Numbered from the stretch's first letter, positions 25,927 to 35,548 are shown. The stretch: 64,000 bases of DNA from Candidatus Gastranaerophilales bacterium (GCA_944324315.1 CALUVW010000002.1:47742-111741), one strand, 5' to 3'. Program-made: numbers and translations. Notes: generated by a model from the sequence alone, not told the origin.

Positions 25927-26463
25927 CTAATTTTGCGGAGCCAAATATAATGTAACATTTCGGCCTTCTAACTGCGGCTTTTTCTCAATAACCAGAGGTA
26001 ACCCTGCTAAATCTGCAACAAATCTGCTTGCCAGATCAAAAGCCAGATTAGAATGCTGCATTTCACGCCCTCGTAGCATGACAACTATTTTTACTTTGTG
26101 CCCTTGATTAATAAACTTTTCAATACTTTTTATACGAACCTGATAGTCATGAGTATCAATCTTATAGCGGATTTTTATTTCTTTCACATCAACTGTATGC
26201 TGTTTCTTTTTAGCCTCTTTAGCTTTTTTTTCAAGTTCATATTTATACTTACCGTAGTTTAATATCTTAGCTACCGGCGGATCTTGATTAGGATTAATTA
26301 ATACCAGATCTAAATCTGCATCATAAGCCATTTGGATAGCTTTTGAAGTTGGAACTATACCTTTATTTTGACCTTCTTGGTCTATCAATCTAACTTCTTT
26401 TGCACGTATTCTTTCATTCATTATTGCTTGATTTTTATTATTTCTTGTATCGTTGGTAGCTAT
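25927..26463 (-). CDS. infC: Translation initiation factor IF-3, with AUA start
   Basis: The 178-residue product has the IF-3 N-domain (NERIRAKEVRLIDQEGQNKG, QMAYDADLDLVLINP) and C-domain (KEIKIRYKIDTHDYQVRI, VVMLRGREMQ). IF-3 binds the 30S subunit and rejects wrong start codons. The only good ribosome site, TAGGAGA, is 8 bases before an ATA codon at 26463; the nearest in-frame ATG (26421) has no such site and the upstream ATG at 26604 would add 47 unrelated residues. A rare start codon fits the known self-control of infC, where AUU, AUC or AUA starts are read less when IF-3 is abundant. rpmI and rplT, its usual partners, do not follow. Confidence 0.9.
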   Translation of the reverse strand: MATNDTRNNKNQAIMNERIRAKEVRLIDQEGQNKGIVPTSKAIQMAYDADLDLVLINPNQDPPVAKILNYGKYKYELEKKAKEAKKKQHTVDVKEIKIRYKIDTHDYQVRIKSIEKFINQGHKVKIVVMLRGREMQHSNLAFDLASRFVADLAGLPLVIEKKPQLEGRNVTLYLAPQN

Positions 26464-26710
26464 TGTTGTATCTCCTATATTGTTTTGTCTTGTAACACAA
26501 GTATCATGGTAGCACAAAATTCTTTTTTTTAAATAGTTAGAGACAAAAAAATTATGTAACGAAATGTAAAAATAAAAATCAGCCATATACAAAGCTTTAG
26601 CCATAAATATTGATTAATAATAAAAAAGTTTAATAATAAAATTAAAGATTTTCTTTAATATTCCGATAATATATTTGCAAATATTGAGCAATATATATAA
26701 GGAGTTTTTT

Positions 26711-26860
26711 ATGGAAAATAGCAAAACTATTGACAAAGCTGTCCCTGAAGTTTTTCTGGAAGTAAACAACGGAGAATATCTCCAATTTGATATGACACTT
26801 CCTATACAGATTTTATTTGATGATATTATGAATTTTGTTTCAAAAACAGATTTTGACTAA
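26711..26860 (+). CDS. Small hypothetical protein, 49 aa
   Basis: ATG 26711 has an AAGGAG site just upstream (about 26698-26704). The acidic product (MENSKTIDKAVPEVF...) has no signal peptide or membrane helix. A strong terminator follows within 7 bases of the stop, which argues for a real, separately transcribed small gene. Divergent to infC. Function unknown. Confidence 0.6.
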   Translation: MENSKTIDKAVPEVFLEVNNGEYLQFDMTLPIQILFDDIMNFVSKTDFD

Positions 26861-26866
26861 AATTGC

Positions 26867-26900
26867 AAAGAGTTGATTAAATATTTAATCAACTCTTTTT
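26867..26900 (+). terminator. Rho-independent terminator after small gene
   Basis: The arms AAAGAGTTGATTAAAT and its complement form a stem of about 15 base pairs with almost no loop, followed by T5. It ends the 26711-26860 transcript and can act in both directions. Confidence 0.85.
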
Positions 26901-26975
26901 GTTAAAAATATAGTAAAATGTCGATGTTCATGTAATAATAAATGTATTAAAATTCATTTGAAGAGGGATTATTAT

Positions 26976-29093
26976 ATGAATAAAATTTTACGCTTAATCT
27001 GTATTTTAGTTTTAGGAGCATATACAATTGCACCGGCATTTGCTGATTTTAAAGAACATTTTGATCTGGGGCAGCAATATTTAGCTAATTATCAATATTC
27101 CGCTGCAATTACGGAGTTTAAAAGCGCATTAAGAATTAATTATCTCGATAATTCTGCAAGAATAGGATTAATAAACTCATATCTTGCCCGCGGTACATAT
27201 TATGCAAATACTGATAAGGACTATAAAAAAGCTGCCGATGATTATAGAAGCGCGCTATTTTATTTAGTATACTATCCTAACGCAAATCAGGTAAAAAATT
27301 CATCACAGGCAATTGTAATGACAACATCAAATCTAAACAAATGCCTTAATGAAACAAATTTTGATACATCCGCACAAAACAGATTTTCTACAGCCAAACA
27401 ACTTCGTGCAGAAGGGAATTTTGCGGCTGCTGCATACGAATTTAATCAGTCACTATCTGATAAATCGCTCATCAAAGACAGCTTTGAACAAACCGGTGAT
27501 ATTATGAAACTTTTAGGGAATGAACCTAAAGCCGCAGAATATTACCGTAAAGCTGTTGCAGTTGCGCCATCTGACATTGATTTAAGACTTGCTTATGCAA
27601 AAATTTTAGATAGACTAGGGCAGGAGGATGCTGCAGTAGAAGAATACAATTATATTCTCTCTAAAACAACCGACAACAAAGATGTTTTATATTCTCTTGA
27701 AAGGATTTATAAAAGAAAACTTGAAGAATCTCCTAATGATGCCGCTGTCACTGCAAATTTAGGAGCTATAATGCAGAAAGCAGGTAATTTTGATGAGGCT
27801 TTAAGATATTACTCAAAGGCTGAATATCTAGACCCATCAAATGTTAATACAAGAATTAATGTTGGAACACTCTATCAGCAAAAAGGCGACTTTAAAACAG
27901 CAATCACCGCGTATGATTCTGTTTTGATAATATATCCGGATAACGTACAGGCAAATTTATACAAGGCACAATCTCTTGCAGGACTCGGAGATAATAAACA
28001 GGCTTTTGAATTTTATAAAAAAGTTTTAGCACTTGATCCTAATAATGAAACAGCTCAGACTGCAATGATTGATACTTTAAGAAACACTATGACAACAGCG
28101 CAATTTATAGATTATATAAAAAAGAATAATCCGAATAACGCTGCAGATATTTTATATACCTATGCGCTTGATTTGCATAAACAAAATAAGCTCAATGACT
28201 CTATTGCAATTTATAATGAAGTTTTAAAATTGACACCGGCAAATCCTGAAGTTTACGTAAATCTTGCGATTGCTCAGGGGCAGAATAAAAATTACGATGG
28301 GGCTATTGCGACATTAAATATTGCAAATACAAAATTTCCGAACAATACACAGGTATCTGATGCCATAAAATCTATCCGAGCGCAATCCACTGACGAAAAG
28401 CTTGAAATTGCTGCAAATTACTATAACAACAAAGATTATCAAAATGCAGCAAATGAGTATTTAAAAATAACACCTGCAACATCAGATACAATGCTCGGAG
28501 CAGCATCATGCTATCAAAATATGGGAGATAATGATAAAGCTATTGAATATTATAAAAAAGCCCTAAATCTTTCTCCTGCAAATTCAGACATAGCTTATTA
28601 TATTGCGGCTCTATATGCTGATAAAGAAGATATTGCAAATGCAAAATCATTTGCAGAAAAAGCACTCTCGTTAAATAAAAATAATACTCAGGCTCAAGAA
28701 TTACTTGAAAGTTTAAATGCACAAATTGCATCACAGGAACTTGAACAGGCAATTTCACTCTTTGATGCCGAAAAATATAACGAAAGTCTGGTTTTGTTAA
28801 ATAAGATTTTAACAGAAGAACCAAATGATGCTTATGCGCTTTATTACCGTGGCATGATTTATGACACACAAAAAAAATATAATCAGGCCATAATTGATTA
28901 TAAAAAAGCAATAAGTATCAATCCCGATTTAACCATTGTTAATTATCTTATAGGTGTTGATTACGATATGCTTGAACAGTATAAAAATGCAGTATCACAC
29001 TACAAAGCATTTACAAATACATACGCAGAAAATGACGATTACATGAAATATGCACAGACAAGGCTGGGTGAATTAAAGCAATATGACAAATAA
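26976..29093 (+). CDS. Exported TPR-repeat protein, 705 aa
   Basis: The start at ATG 26976 gives a signal peptide (KILRLICILVLGAYTIAPAFA) with AFA as a likely signal peptidase I site, and GAAGAGGG lies just upstream. The rest is mostly tetratricopeptide repeats: Ala at position 8, Tyr-Tyr pairs and Pro at 32, for example EAALRYYSKAEYLDPS-like units, in two blocks separated by a less regular helical stretch. It is likely a periplasmic scaffold or assembly factor. It overlaps the start of dusB by 11 bases, so the two are co-transcribed, though no functional link is evident. Confidence 0.85.
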   Translation: MNKILRLICILVLGAYTIAPAFADFKEHFDLGQQYLANYQYSAAITEFKSALRINYLDNSARIGLINSYLARGTYYANTDKDYKKAADDYRSALFYLVYYPNANQVKNSSQAIVMTTSNLNKCLNETNFDTSAQNRFSTAKQLRAEGNFAAAAYEFNQSLSDKSLIKDSFEQTGDIMKLLGNEPKAAEYYRKAVAVAPSDIDLRLAYAKILDRLGQEDAAVEEYNYILSKTTDNKDVLYSLERIYKRKLEESPNDAAVTANLGAIMQKAGNFDEALRYYSKAEYLDPSNVNTRINVGTLYQQKGDFKTAITAYDSVLIIYPDNVQANLYKAQSLAGLGDNKQAFEFYKKVLALDPNNETAQTAMIDTLRNTMTTAQFIDYIKKNNPNNAADILYTYALDLHKQNKLNDSIAIYNEVLKLTPANPEVYVNLAIAQGQNKNYDGAIATLNIANTKFPNNTQVSDAIKSIRAQSTDEKLEIAANYYNNKDYQNAANEYLKITPATSDTMLGAASCYQNMGDNDKAIEYYKKALNLSPANSDIAYYIAALYADKEDIANAKSFAEKALSLNKNNTQAQELLESLNAQIASQELEQAISLFDAEKYNESLVLLNKILTEEPNDAYALYYRGMIYDTQKKYNQAIIDYKKAISINPDLTIVNYLIGVDYDMLEQYKNAVSHYKAFTNTYAENDDYMKYAQTRLGELKQYDK

Positions 29094-30060
29094 CAAAGTA
29101 CTTACGCTTATACAAAGCCGAGTATCGCTTGCGCCTATGGCAGGGATAACCGATTATGTTTTAAGAAGTCTTGTCCGCAAATATTCAAAAAACAGTCTTT
29201 TGACAACGGAAATGATAAGTTCTGAATACTTAGCCCAAACTCTTAACGGAAGAAGCGGAACTGAAATCTTAAAAAGAGATGAAAACCATTCCCCGATATC
29301 TTATCAGATAAGCGGTCACAAACCCCATTTAATGCGTCAGGCAGCGGAATTTCTAAACAATTATGCGGATATGATTGACATAAATATGGGCTGTCCGGTA
29401 AAAAAAGTAGTAGGCGGGCAGGACGGCTGTGCCTTAATGAGAAATCCTGAACTTGCATCAGATCTTGTTAAAGCAGTAAAAGACGGAACCGACAAACCTG
29501 TAAGCGTCAAATTCAGACTTGGCTACACGGCAGATGAGATGAATTACGTTGAATTTGGACAAAAAATGCAGGAGGCAGGCGCAGAATTTATAACAATTCA
29601 CGGGCGTACGCGCTCACAAATGTATTCAGGTAAAGCCGACTGGGCAAAAATCAGAAAGTTAAAAGAAAACGTTGATGTTCCTGTGTTTGCAAACGGAGAT
29701 ATAACATCAATTGAAAATGCTGTTGAATGTCTTGAACTTTCTGGCGCTGACGGGGTTGCAATCGGGCGCGGAGCACTCGGCGATCCGACGCTTATCGGAA
29801 GAATAGAACATTACCTGCACACAGGTGAAAAACTTCCAATTCCGCCGCTAGATGAACGTATTAAAATGCTAAAATGGCATCTTGATGAAGAAATAAAGCT
29901 GCGCGGGGAAAATGTTGCAATAAAATTCATGCGCAAATTTTATCCTTACTATTTATCGGGGTTTGAAAATGCAAAAGTGCTGCGTTCAAAGCTTGTGCTA
30001 GAAGAAGATTACAACAAAATTATAAAACTTCTAACTACTGCAATCAGCTATTCACATTAA
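29083..30060 (+). CDS. dusB: tRNA-dihydrouridine synthase
   Basis: The 325-residue FMN enzyme reduces uridine in the tRNA D-loop. It has the TIM-barrel start VSLAPMAGITDYVLRSLVRK, the catalytic Cys in INMGCPVKKVVGG, ITIHGRTRSQMYSG, and the phosphate-binding FANGDITS and DGVAIGRGALGDP. These fit the DusB branch in length and order. It overlaps the TPR gene; the convergent TonB-like gene shares its stop region by 4 bases. Confidence 0.93.
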   Translation: MTNNKVLTLIQSRVSLAPMAGITDYVLRSLVRKYSKNSLLTTEMISSEYLAQTLNGRSGTEILKRDENHSPISYQISGHKPHLMRQAAEFLNNYADMIDINMGCPVKKVVGGQDGCALMRNPELASDLVKAVKDGTDKPVSVKFRLGYTADEMNYVEFGQKMQEAGAEFITIHGRTRSQMYSGKADWAKIRKLKENVDVPVFANGDITSIENAVECLELSGADGVAIGRGALGDPTLIGRIEHYLHTGEKLPIPPLDERIKMLKWHLDEEIKLRGENVAIKFMRKFYPYYLSGFENAKVLRSKLVLEEDYNKIIKLLTTAISYSH

Positions 30061-30467
30061 TACCCAAATGTCATTTGAATCTCTACACTTTCACCCTTAT
30101 ATTCATCAGGTAAAGGCCTAAAAGGAGCAGCTACTTCAACAGCTTTCATTGCAGCTTTATCAGCACGCGGTTCCCTTGAAGTTTTATATATTTTGCAATC
30201 AAGTAATTTACCATTTTTGTCAACCTTTACACTAACTGTCACAGGCAGATATTCACATCCTTTAGGCGGCTCCCAATTCATCTTGCACCGCCTCATAAAT
30301 TCTCTCATCCATGGTCCAAAATCAACATCGTTACCTTTAGTTGTTGAACTTTGCAACATCTGCTCAACATTTGAATTATATTCATCCAGATGAAAAGTTT
30401 CAGCACCAACCGCCGGCAGAATAAAAAGAAGTAATAAAGCTAATATCAGAATATGCGGCACGCTCAC
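30057..30467 (-). CDS. Secreted small protein with TonB C-terminal-like domain
   Basis: The 136-residue product has a signal peptide (VPHILILALLLLFILPAVGA) and then about 100 residues ending as in TonB-family C-terminal domains: LPVTVSVKVDKNGKLLDCKI, ADKAAMKAVEVAAPFRPLP and VEIQMTFGY. Two Cys (about 83 and 92) may form a disulfide. There is no Pro-rich spacer or N-terminal anchor, so it is not a classical TonB. It overlaps argS by 4 bases and probably shares its transcript. Confidence 0.75.
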   Translation of the reverse strand: MSVPHILILALLLLFILPAVGAETFHLDEYNSNVEQMLQSSTTKGNDVDFGPWMREFMRRCKMNWEPPKGCEYLPVTVSVKVDKNGKLLDCKIYKTSREPRADKAAMKAVEVAAPFRPLPDEYKGESVEIQMTFGY

Positions 30468-32179
30468 ATCCTCTCAGGAGCAGTAACTCCAAGTATATCT
30501 TCCAATGCGTTATGAAGAACAGTTTTTACAGCACATACAAGTGCAATTCTTGCTTTCATCATTTCTTTATCATCAGATATTACGCGGTTTGCGTTGTAGA
30601 ATGAATGAAATTCACTTGCTAATTCCTGAACATATCTGCAAATTGTATAAACCTGACGGGTTTCAGCAGAATTTTTAATAACAGATTTATATTCTTCAAG
30701 CTTCAATATAAGATGTCTTGCACTGTCAATTGTCGGTAAAACCATATCTGCTTTAAAACTGCTTATGAGTTCGTTTAATTCAGCTTCACTCATCGGAGCC
30801 GCTGATTTTTCGCCGGTTTGTGTATCCAATTTTTCAGCAATAACATTTCTCAAAATCGAACAGGCTCTTGCATGCGCATATTGAACATAGAAAACAGGGT
30901 TTTCGTCAGTATTTTTCTTTGCAAGTTCAATATCAAAATCAAGAGTTGTGTCAATATTCCTCATTGACATCCAGAAACGAGTTGCATCAACGCCGACTTC
31001 ATCAATCAAATCTTCAAGGGTAACCATATTTTTACGTTTGCCCATTCTGACTTCGTTACCGTCAATAACGAGATTAACAAGCTGACCAAGAAGCACTTCC
31101 AATTTATTCGGATCATATCCTAAAGCCTCAATAGATGCTTTTACACGTGCAACATAACCGTGGTGGTCAGCGCCCCAGATGTTAATCATTCTGTCAAAGC
31201 CGCGTTCCAATTTGTCTATATGATAAGCGATATCAGCTGTAAGGTAAGTATTTGAACCGTCTGCTTTTTTAATTACACGGTCTTGATCATCACCGTAGTC
31301 AGATGATTTAAACCAGTCAGCGCCGTCTTTTTTATAAATTTTACCGCTTGCTTTTAATTTATTAACACATTCTTCAACTTTTCCGGATTTATGCAGAGAT
31401 AATTCAGAATAAAAATTATCAAAATGAACTTTAAATTTATCCAACAAATCACGCTGCACTTTTTCTTCATATTCTTTTGCAAAGTCACAGAGTTCTTGAA
31501 TATCATCAGGCAAACCTTTATGATTTTTCAAATATTCTTTGGCAACAGGAATTAAGTAATCCCCCGGATAATAGTTTTTTCTTTCAACTTCATCAGTCGG
31601 AAAATCAATATCTTCACCAAGCTCCTGACGAATTCTAATTGCAAGAGAATTTCCGAGTTTTTGAATTTGTGAGCCTGCATCGTTTATATAAAATTCCTGA
31701 TACACCTCATGTCCGTAGAATTTTAAAAGATTTGCAAGAACAGATCCCATAGCAGCCCAACGACCATGTCCGATATGGAAAGGACCTGTCGGGTTTGCTG
31801 ATACATATTCTAATATTATTTTTTCTGTTTCAACATTTTCAGGTTTACCAAAGTTTTGCTTAGCTTCAAAAATTTCTTCAACAAGGTTAGAGAGAATTTT
31901 TTTACCTGCTTTAAAATTTATAAATCCGCCGATAACAGTATATTCGTTGTCATCTTTTTCAATATATTCTAAGATAGTGTTTGCAATCTGAGGGGGAGCA
32001 ATTTTGGCAAATCTTGCAAGCTGCGAAACATTAACCGCATAGTCGCCAAAATCAACATTTTTAGGGCGCTCAGGCTTTAAAGTTCCCCTTTCATATTCGG
32101 TCATTGCACCTAACTTATTATCTTTTACTGCTTTTTCAACAGCGTTTTCTATCTCATTTATAAAATAATTTTTTATCAT
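30464..32179 (-). CDS. argS: Arginyl-tRNA synthetase
   Basis: The 571-residue class I synthetase has GPFHIGHGRW (HIGH motif) and MGKRKNMVTL in place of the KMSKS loop, as usual in ArgRS. The C-terminal anticodon domain ends with VTAPERM, the typical ArgRS terminus. The start at ATG 32179 follows AGGAGAGAA and begins MIKNYFINEIENAV, a usual ArgRS opening. Charges tRNA-Arg; two tRNA-Arg genes lie 22 kb away in this window. Confidence 0.97.
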   Translation of the reverse strand: MIKNYFINEIENAVEKAVKDNKLGAMTEYERGTLKPERPKNVDFGDYAVNVSQLARFAKIAPPQIANTILEYIEKDDNEYTVIGGFINFKAGKKILSNLVEEIFEAKQNFGKPENVETEKIILEYVSANPTGPFHIGHGRWAAMGSVLANLLKFYGHEVYQEFYINDAGSQIQKLGNSLAIRIRQELGEDIDFPTDEVERKNYYPGDYLIPVAKEYLKNHKGLPDDIQELCDFAKEYEEKVQRDLLDKFKVHFDNFYSELSLHKSGKVEECVNKLKASGKIYKKDGADWFKSSDYGDDQDRVIKKADGSNTYLTADIAYHIDKLERGFDRMINIWGADHHGYVARVKASIEALGYDPNKLEVLLGQLVNLVIDGNEVRMGKRKNMVTLEDLIDEVGVDATRFWMSMRNIDTTLDFDIELAKKNTDENPVFYVQYAHARACSILRNVIAEKLDTQTGEKSAAPMSEAELNELISSFKADMVLPTIDSARHLILKLEEYKSVIKNSAETRQVYTICRYVQELASEFHSFYNANRVISDDKEMMKARIALVCAVKTVLHNALEDILGVTAPERM

Positions 32180-32237
32180 AATTCTCTCCTGTGAATTTAA
32201 TAATAACATAAACATACAGAAGAAAAATTAAATACAA

Positions 32238-32980
32238 TCAATCTTTTTCCGTTAACCAATCAAAAAACTTTTTTCCGCCTTTTTCAATTGTAACACAACC
32301 TAAATCTTCGTAGATATTAAGTTTTTTTAGATCTTGATATGACGTAGAGAGGATAAACAAATCATATCCCCATCTGTTAGGGCCTTGAAAACCGTTTGTA
32401 TCAACACCAAAATAACTTACACCTCCTGCGCCACCAGTGGTTAGAAAAATCGTAAGTCCGTCATTTAAAACAAGTACACGATATTTGTTATTCATATCAT
32501 TTTTAGAAAAATAACAACCGTAGCGAAGATTACCTTGAATATCATCATCTGACATATCAGGATTATTTTCCTTTAAGACTTCACCCCTATCTTTATATTT
32601 ATCAGTAATGCAGCCTCTTGATAATGCATTTTTGTTACAATCTTTTATAATTTTTAAATTAGTCACTAATGTATCTATAAATATTTTACAATCAGGATTT
32701 GTATATTGCATTCCTGAATTCCCCTTATAGAAGCAATTATTTGAAAATTCTAAATCTACCAATGTTTTATAAAAAGCATTTGAGAGAGTTGAATAAGCTT
32801 TTTTAGCTCTGCTTGTTAAGACCTGCTTTTGAAAGTTTTGAATTAAAACAGGCATCGTCATAGCAGCAACTACTCCGATTATACTCAAAGTAATCAATAC
32901 TTCTGCTAATGTAAATCCCAGGAATAAGGAGTTTGAGCTTAGATTTGCCCCCCCCCAGATAATCTCTTAAATTTTCTCAT
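32238..32980 (-). CDS. Long-leader prepilin with out-of-frame G9 tract, phase-variable candidate (OFF as assembled)
   Basis: The prepilin body (LITLSIIGVVAAMTMPVLIQ, then TGGAGGVSYFGVDTNGFQGP and NRWGYDLF) is open to the stop at 32238. Its real start appears to be ATG 32980, with AAAGGAG upstream and the first residues MRKFKRLS. Between them lies a G9 tract. With nine G the frame hits TAA three codons later; with ten (or seven) it reads MRKFKRLSGGGANLSSNSLF and on into GFTLAEV, a 22-residue leader. So as assembled the gene is off. The same start-plus-tract arrangement occurs in two other prepilin genes here. A sequencing error in the tract is the main alternative. Confidence 0.8.
32948..32956 (-). 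repeat. G9 tract (coding strand) in prepilin leader
   Basis: Nine C on the + strand. It lies 24 bases after the ATG of the prepilin gene. Ten or seven would restore the frame. On its 3' side the coding sequence resembles that after the tract at 51150-51159 (TCTARGCTCAAACTCCTTAT in both). Confidence 0.8.
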
Positions 32981-33036
32981 AAATTTAACTCCTTTCTTAA
33001 TTACATTTCTAATTTTAACATATTTTTATGAAAACC

Positions 33037-34671
33037 TCAACTGTTTTTAAAATATTTTTTCTTAACTCGTTTTTTAAAAGAAGATTTTGCAAATTCTATA
33101 GCGTCAATTTCTGAAAAATAAATGCCTTTTTCTTCTATCTGTTCTGTTATTTTATACTGTTGCAACTGCTCTAAAACATTTTCATTATTTATTACCATTA
33201 ATATTTTTATATGCTGTGATTTCAAGCGCAAAATAATATCTTCAAGTGCAAATATTGCTGAAATATCCAGTAAGTCGTCACTGTCATAAACAAGAATTAA
33301 ATATCTGGTACCAAGAAATTCATCAAACTGTGAAATCAACTGCGTGGCAGAGCCGAAGAAAAATGCGCCGCTTATGTGAACTACCCTTATTTTGTGTCTG
33401 TAATCTTTTTCAAGAACTTTTTCAAGCTTCATAATTTCTTTATCATAAACTTCTTTATTAACAAGCTTTGCTTTATCTGCAGCACGTTTAGCATAAAGAA
33501 GTGCAGCAAGTGTAATTCCTGCGCCGACAGCAACAATCAGATTATAAAATACTGTAAGCAGAAATACCAGAACAAGAACATACAAATCGTCTTTCGGTGC
33601 AAGATTTATTACCTTTAAAAATTTTGTATCAATGATATCATAGCCTATTTTTATCAAAATACCCGCAAGAACAGCAAGCGGAATTTCTGCTACAAATCCT
33701 GAAAACTTGTAAATCAAAATCACAAGGGTTGCTGATGTAACAACTGCAGCAAATCTTGTAGCAGCCCCGGTTTTTATAGCCGCAACAGTTCTCATAGTTG
33801 CAGCAGAACCCGGCAAAGTTCCCGTAAGCGCGCAGCAAATATTTCCGATTCCTTGAGCAGAAAGTAGTCTTTTAGGCGGAAGCTGAACTTTTGTAATAGA
33901 TGTACACACAAGCCCCGTCAAAAGACTTTCCGCAGAAAGAATTACCGCAAGCATTACAGCATAATGCAAATAAGTAATCAAATCATGCAAAGTTGTATGA
34001 GGCATATTTATTGCCGGCATTGATACAGAAATTTGCGAAATTTTTGAGACATTTAAGCCCATCTTTATTGAAATTATTGTACATATAATTAATGCAAGAA
34101 TCTGTGAAGGAATATATTTATTCCATCTTTTAGGGAAACCGAACACAATAAGAAGAGTTAAAACACCTATTACAAAAGCTTCTACATTCAAAGAAGAAAT
34201 TGATTTGAAAATAGTTTCAAGGCTCTCTATCGTATTTGAACAAGGCTCAAGTCCTAAAAGCGGATTTAGCTGCATAATTATAATGATTACGCCGACACCA
34301 TTCATAAACCCCGAAATCACAGGATAGGGGACGTATTTTACAACTTCAGGAAGTTTCGTCAATGACAGAATAATCTGCAAAATTCCTGCAAGAAATACAA
34401 TAAAAATCACAGAGCTTAAATCTTTATTCAAAGCATGCATAATTGATGCAACAACAATTGCCACAGGCCCCGTAACTCCTGATATCATTGGAATTTTTGT
34501 ACCCAGAAGCCCTGCGACGACAGATAGTATTATCGCACCCCATATCCCTGCACTTGCTCCAAAACCTGTTGCTACACCGAATGCCAGAGCTTGCGGCAAA
34601 GTAATAATAGCGGCATTTAGCCCGCCTAATATATCCCCTGCTAAAACTTGCAATTTATTTTTTAAATCCAT
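33037..34671 (-). CDS. SulP-family anion/sulfate permease with STAS domain
   Basis: The 544-residue product has about twelve membrane segments (residues 1-400) with the SulP start DILGGLNAAIITLPQALAFG and GVTGPVAIVVASIM, then a cytoplasmic STAS domain (about 430-530) with HISGAFFFGSATQ and DSDDLLDISAIFALEDI, where the family has its phosphorylatable Ser or equivalent. These proteins carry sulfate, bicarbonate or other anions. The transported ion cannot be read from sequence. It is divergent to metF with only 38 bases between the start codons, and both promoters fit within that gap. Confidence 0.9.
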   Translation of the reverse strand: MDLKNKLQVLAGDILGGLNAAIITLPQALAFGVATGFGASAGIWGAIILSVVAGLLGTKIPMISGVTGPVAIVVASIMHALNKDLSSVIFIVFLAGILQIILSLTKLPEVVKYVPYPVISGFMNGVGVIIIIMQLNPLLGLEPCSNTIESLETIFKSISSLNVEAFVIGVLTLLIVFGFPKRWNKYIPSQILALIICTIISIKMGLNVSKISQISVSMPAINMPHTTLHDLITYLHYAVMLAVILSAESLLTGLVCTSITKVQLPPKRLLSAQGIGNICCALTGTLPGSAATMRTVAAIKTGAATRFAAVVTSATLVILIYKFSGFVAEIPLAVLAGILIKIGYDIIDTKFLKVINLAPKDDLYVLVLVFLLTVFYNLIVAVGAGITLAALLYAKRAADKAKLVNKEVYDKEIMKLEKVLEKDYRHKIRVVHISGAFFFGSATQLISQFDEFLGTRYLILVYDSDDLLDISAIFALEDIILRLKSQHIKILMVINNENVLEQLQQYKITEQIEEKGIYFSEIDAIEFAKSSFKKRVKKKYFKNS

Positions 34672-34677
34672 GCAATA

Positions 34678-34706
34678 ATTATAATTAATCTTTATGCTAT
34701 AATCAA
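34678..34706. promoter_or_regulatory. Interlocked divergent promoters for sulP and metF, both leaderless
   Basis: On the - strand TTGATT (34701-34706) and TATAAT (34678-34683) are 17 bases apart and end 6 bases before the sulP ATG at 34671. On the + strand the extended -10 TGCTATAAT ends at 34703, 6 bases before the metF ATG at 34710; its TATAAT (34698-34703) overlaps the sulP -35. Transcription would begin at or next to both start codons. The two promoters cannot both be occupied at once. Confidence 0.7.
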
Positions 34707-34709
34707 CCT

Positions 34710-35546
34710 ATGAAGCTGAACGAAATTTATTCGACAGACAAAACCGTAGTTTCTTTTGAAGTTTTCCCGCCAAAGTCAGAGCCTGAAAATTTGTTAAAAG
34801 AAATAAAACTACTCGCAAAACATAAACCTGCATTCCTCTCTTTAACCTATGGCGCAGGCGGAAATGAAAACAAATCTTTTAAACTTCTAAAAAATATTAA
34901 AGATTCAGGTATTAATGTCATGCCGCATTTTACCTGTATAACTAGTACAAAAGAAAAAATATCACAAGATATAAAAGAATTTGAATTACTTGGTATAAAA
35001 AATATTCTTGCGCTCAGAGGCGATATACCGGAGGATAAAACTTTTATTTGCCATGATTTTTGCCATGCAAACGATCTTGTAAAATTCATAAAGGGAAATA
35101 CGAATTTGTCTATCGGGGTTGCAGGTTATCCCGAAGGTCATATAGAAAGCCCTGATTTAAAAACGGATATTGAGAATTTAAAAAGAAAAGTTGATGCCGG
35201 CGCTGATGCTATTTTTACCCAATTGTTCTTTGAAAATGCATTCTTTTTTGATTATGTAAACCGCGTCAGAGATGCAGGAATAACTATTCCTGTTATTGCC
35301 GGAATCATGCCTGTAATAAGCGAGAAACAGGTAAACAAAATGATTTCAATGGCAAATATATCAGTTCCGAAAAAATTAAAAGAAGCTCTAAAAAAATATC
35401 AGGATAATGCTCTGCTTGATTTCGGCATAGAATTTGCCACAGAACAATGTATAGGACTTATTAAAGAGAATGTACAAGGGCTTCACTTTTATACGCTGAA
35501 TAAATCCTATTCAACCGATAAGATTTTAAATAACATTAAGGAGTAA
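34710..35546 (+). CDS. metF: Methylenetetrahydrofolate reductase
   Basis: The 278-residue flavoenzyme makes 5-methyl-THF for methionine synthesis. It opens with VVSFEVFPPKSEPENLLKEI, has LSLTYGAGGNENKSF, then ILALRGDIPED and DAGADAIFTQLFFEN, all MetF landmarks; the C-terminal end lacks the eukaryotic regulatory domain. No Shine-Dalgarno site precedes the ATG, consistent with a leaderless message. deoC follows after 2 bases and probably shares its transcript. Confidence 0.95.
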   Translation: MKLNEIYSTDKTVVSFEVFPPKSEPENLLKEIKLLAKHKPAFLSLTYGAGGNENKSFKLLKNIKDSGINVMPHFTCITSTKEKISQDIKEFELLGIKNILALRGDIPEDKTFICHDFCHANDLVKFIKGNTNLSIGVAGYPEGHIESPDLKTDIENLKRKVDAGADAIFTQLFFENAFFFDYVNRVRDAGITIPVIAGIMPVISEKQVNKMISMANISVPKKLKEALKKYQDNALLDFGIEFATEQCIGLIKENVQGLHFYTLNKSYSTDKILNNIKE

Positions 35547-35548
35547 AT

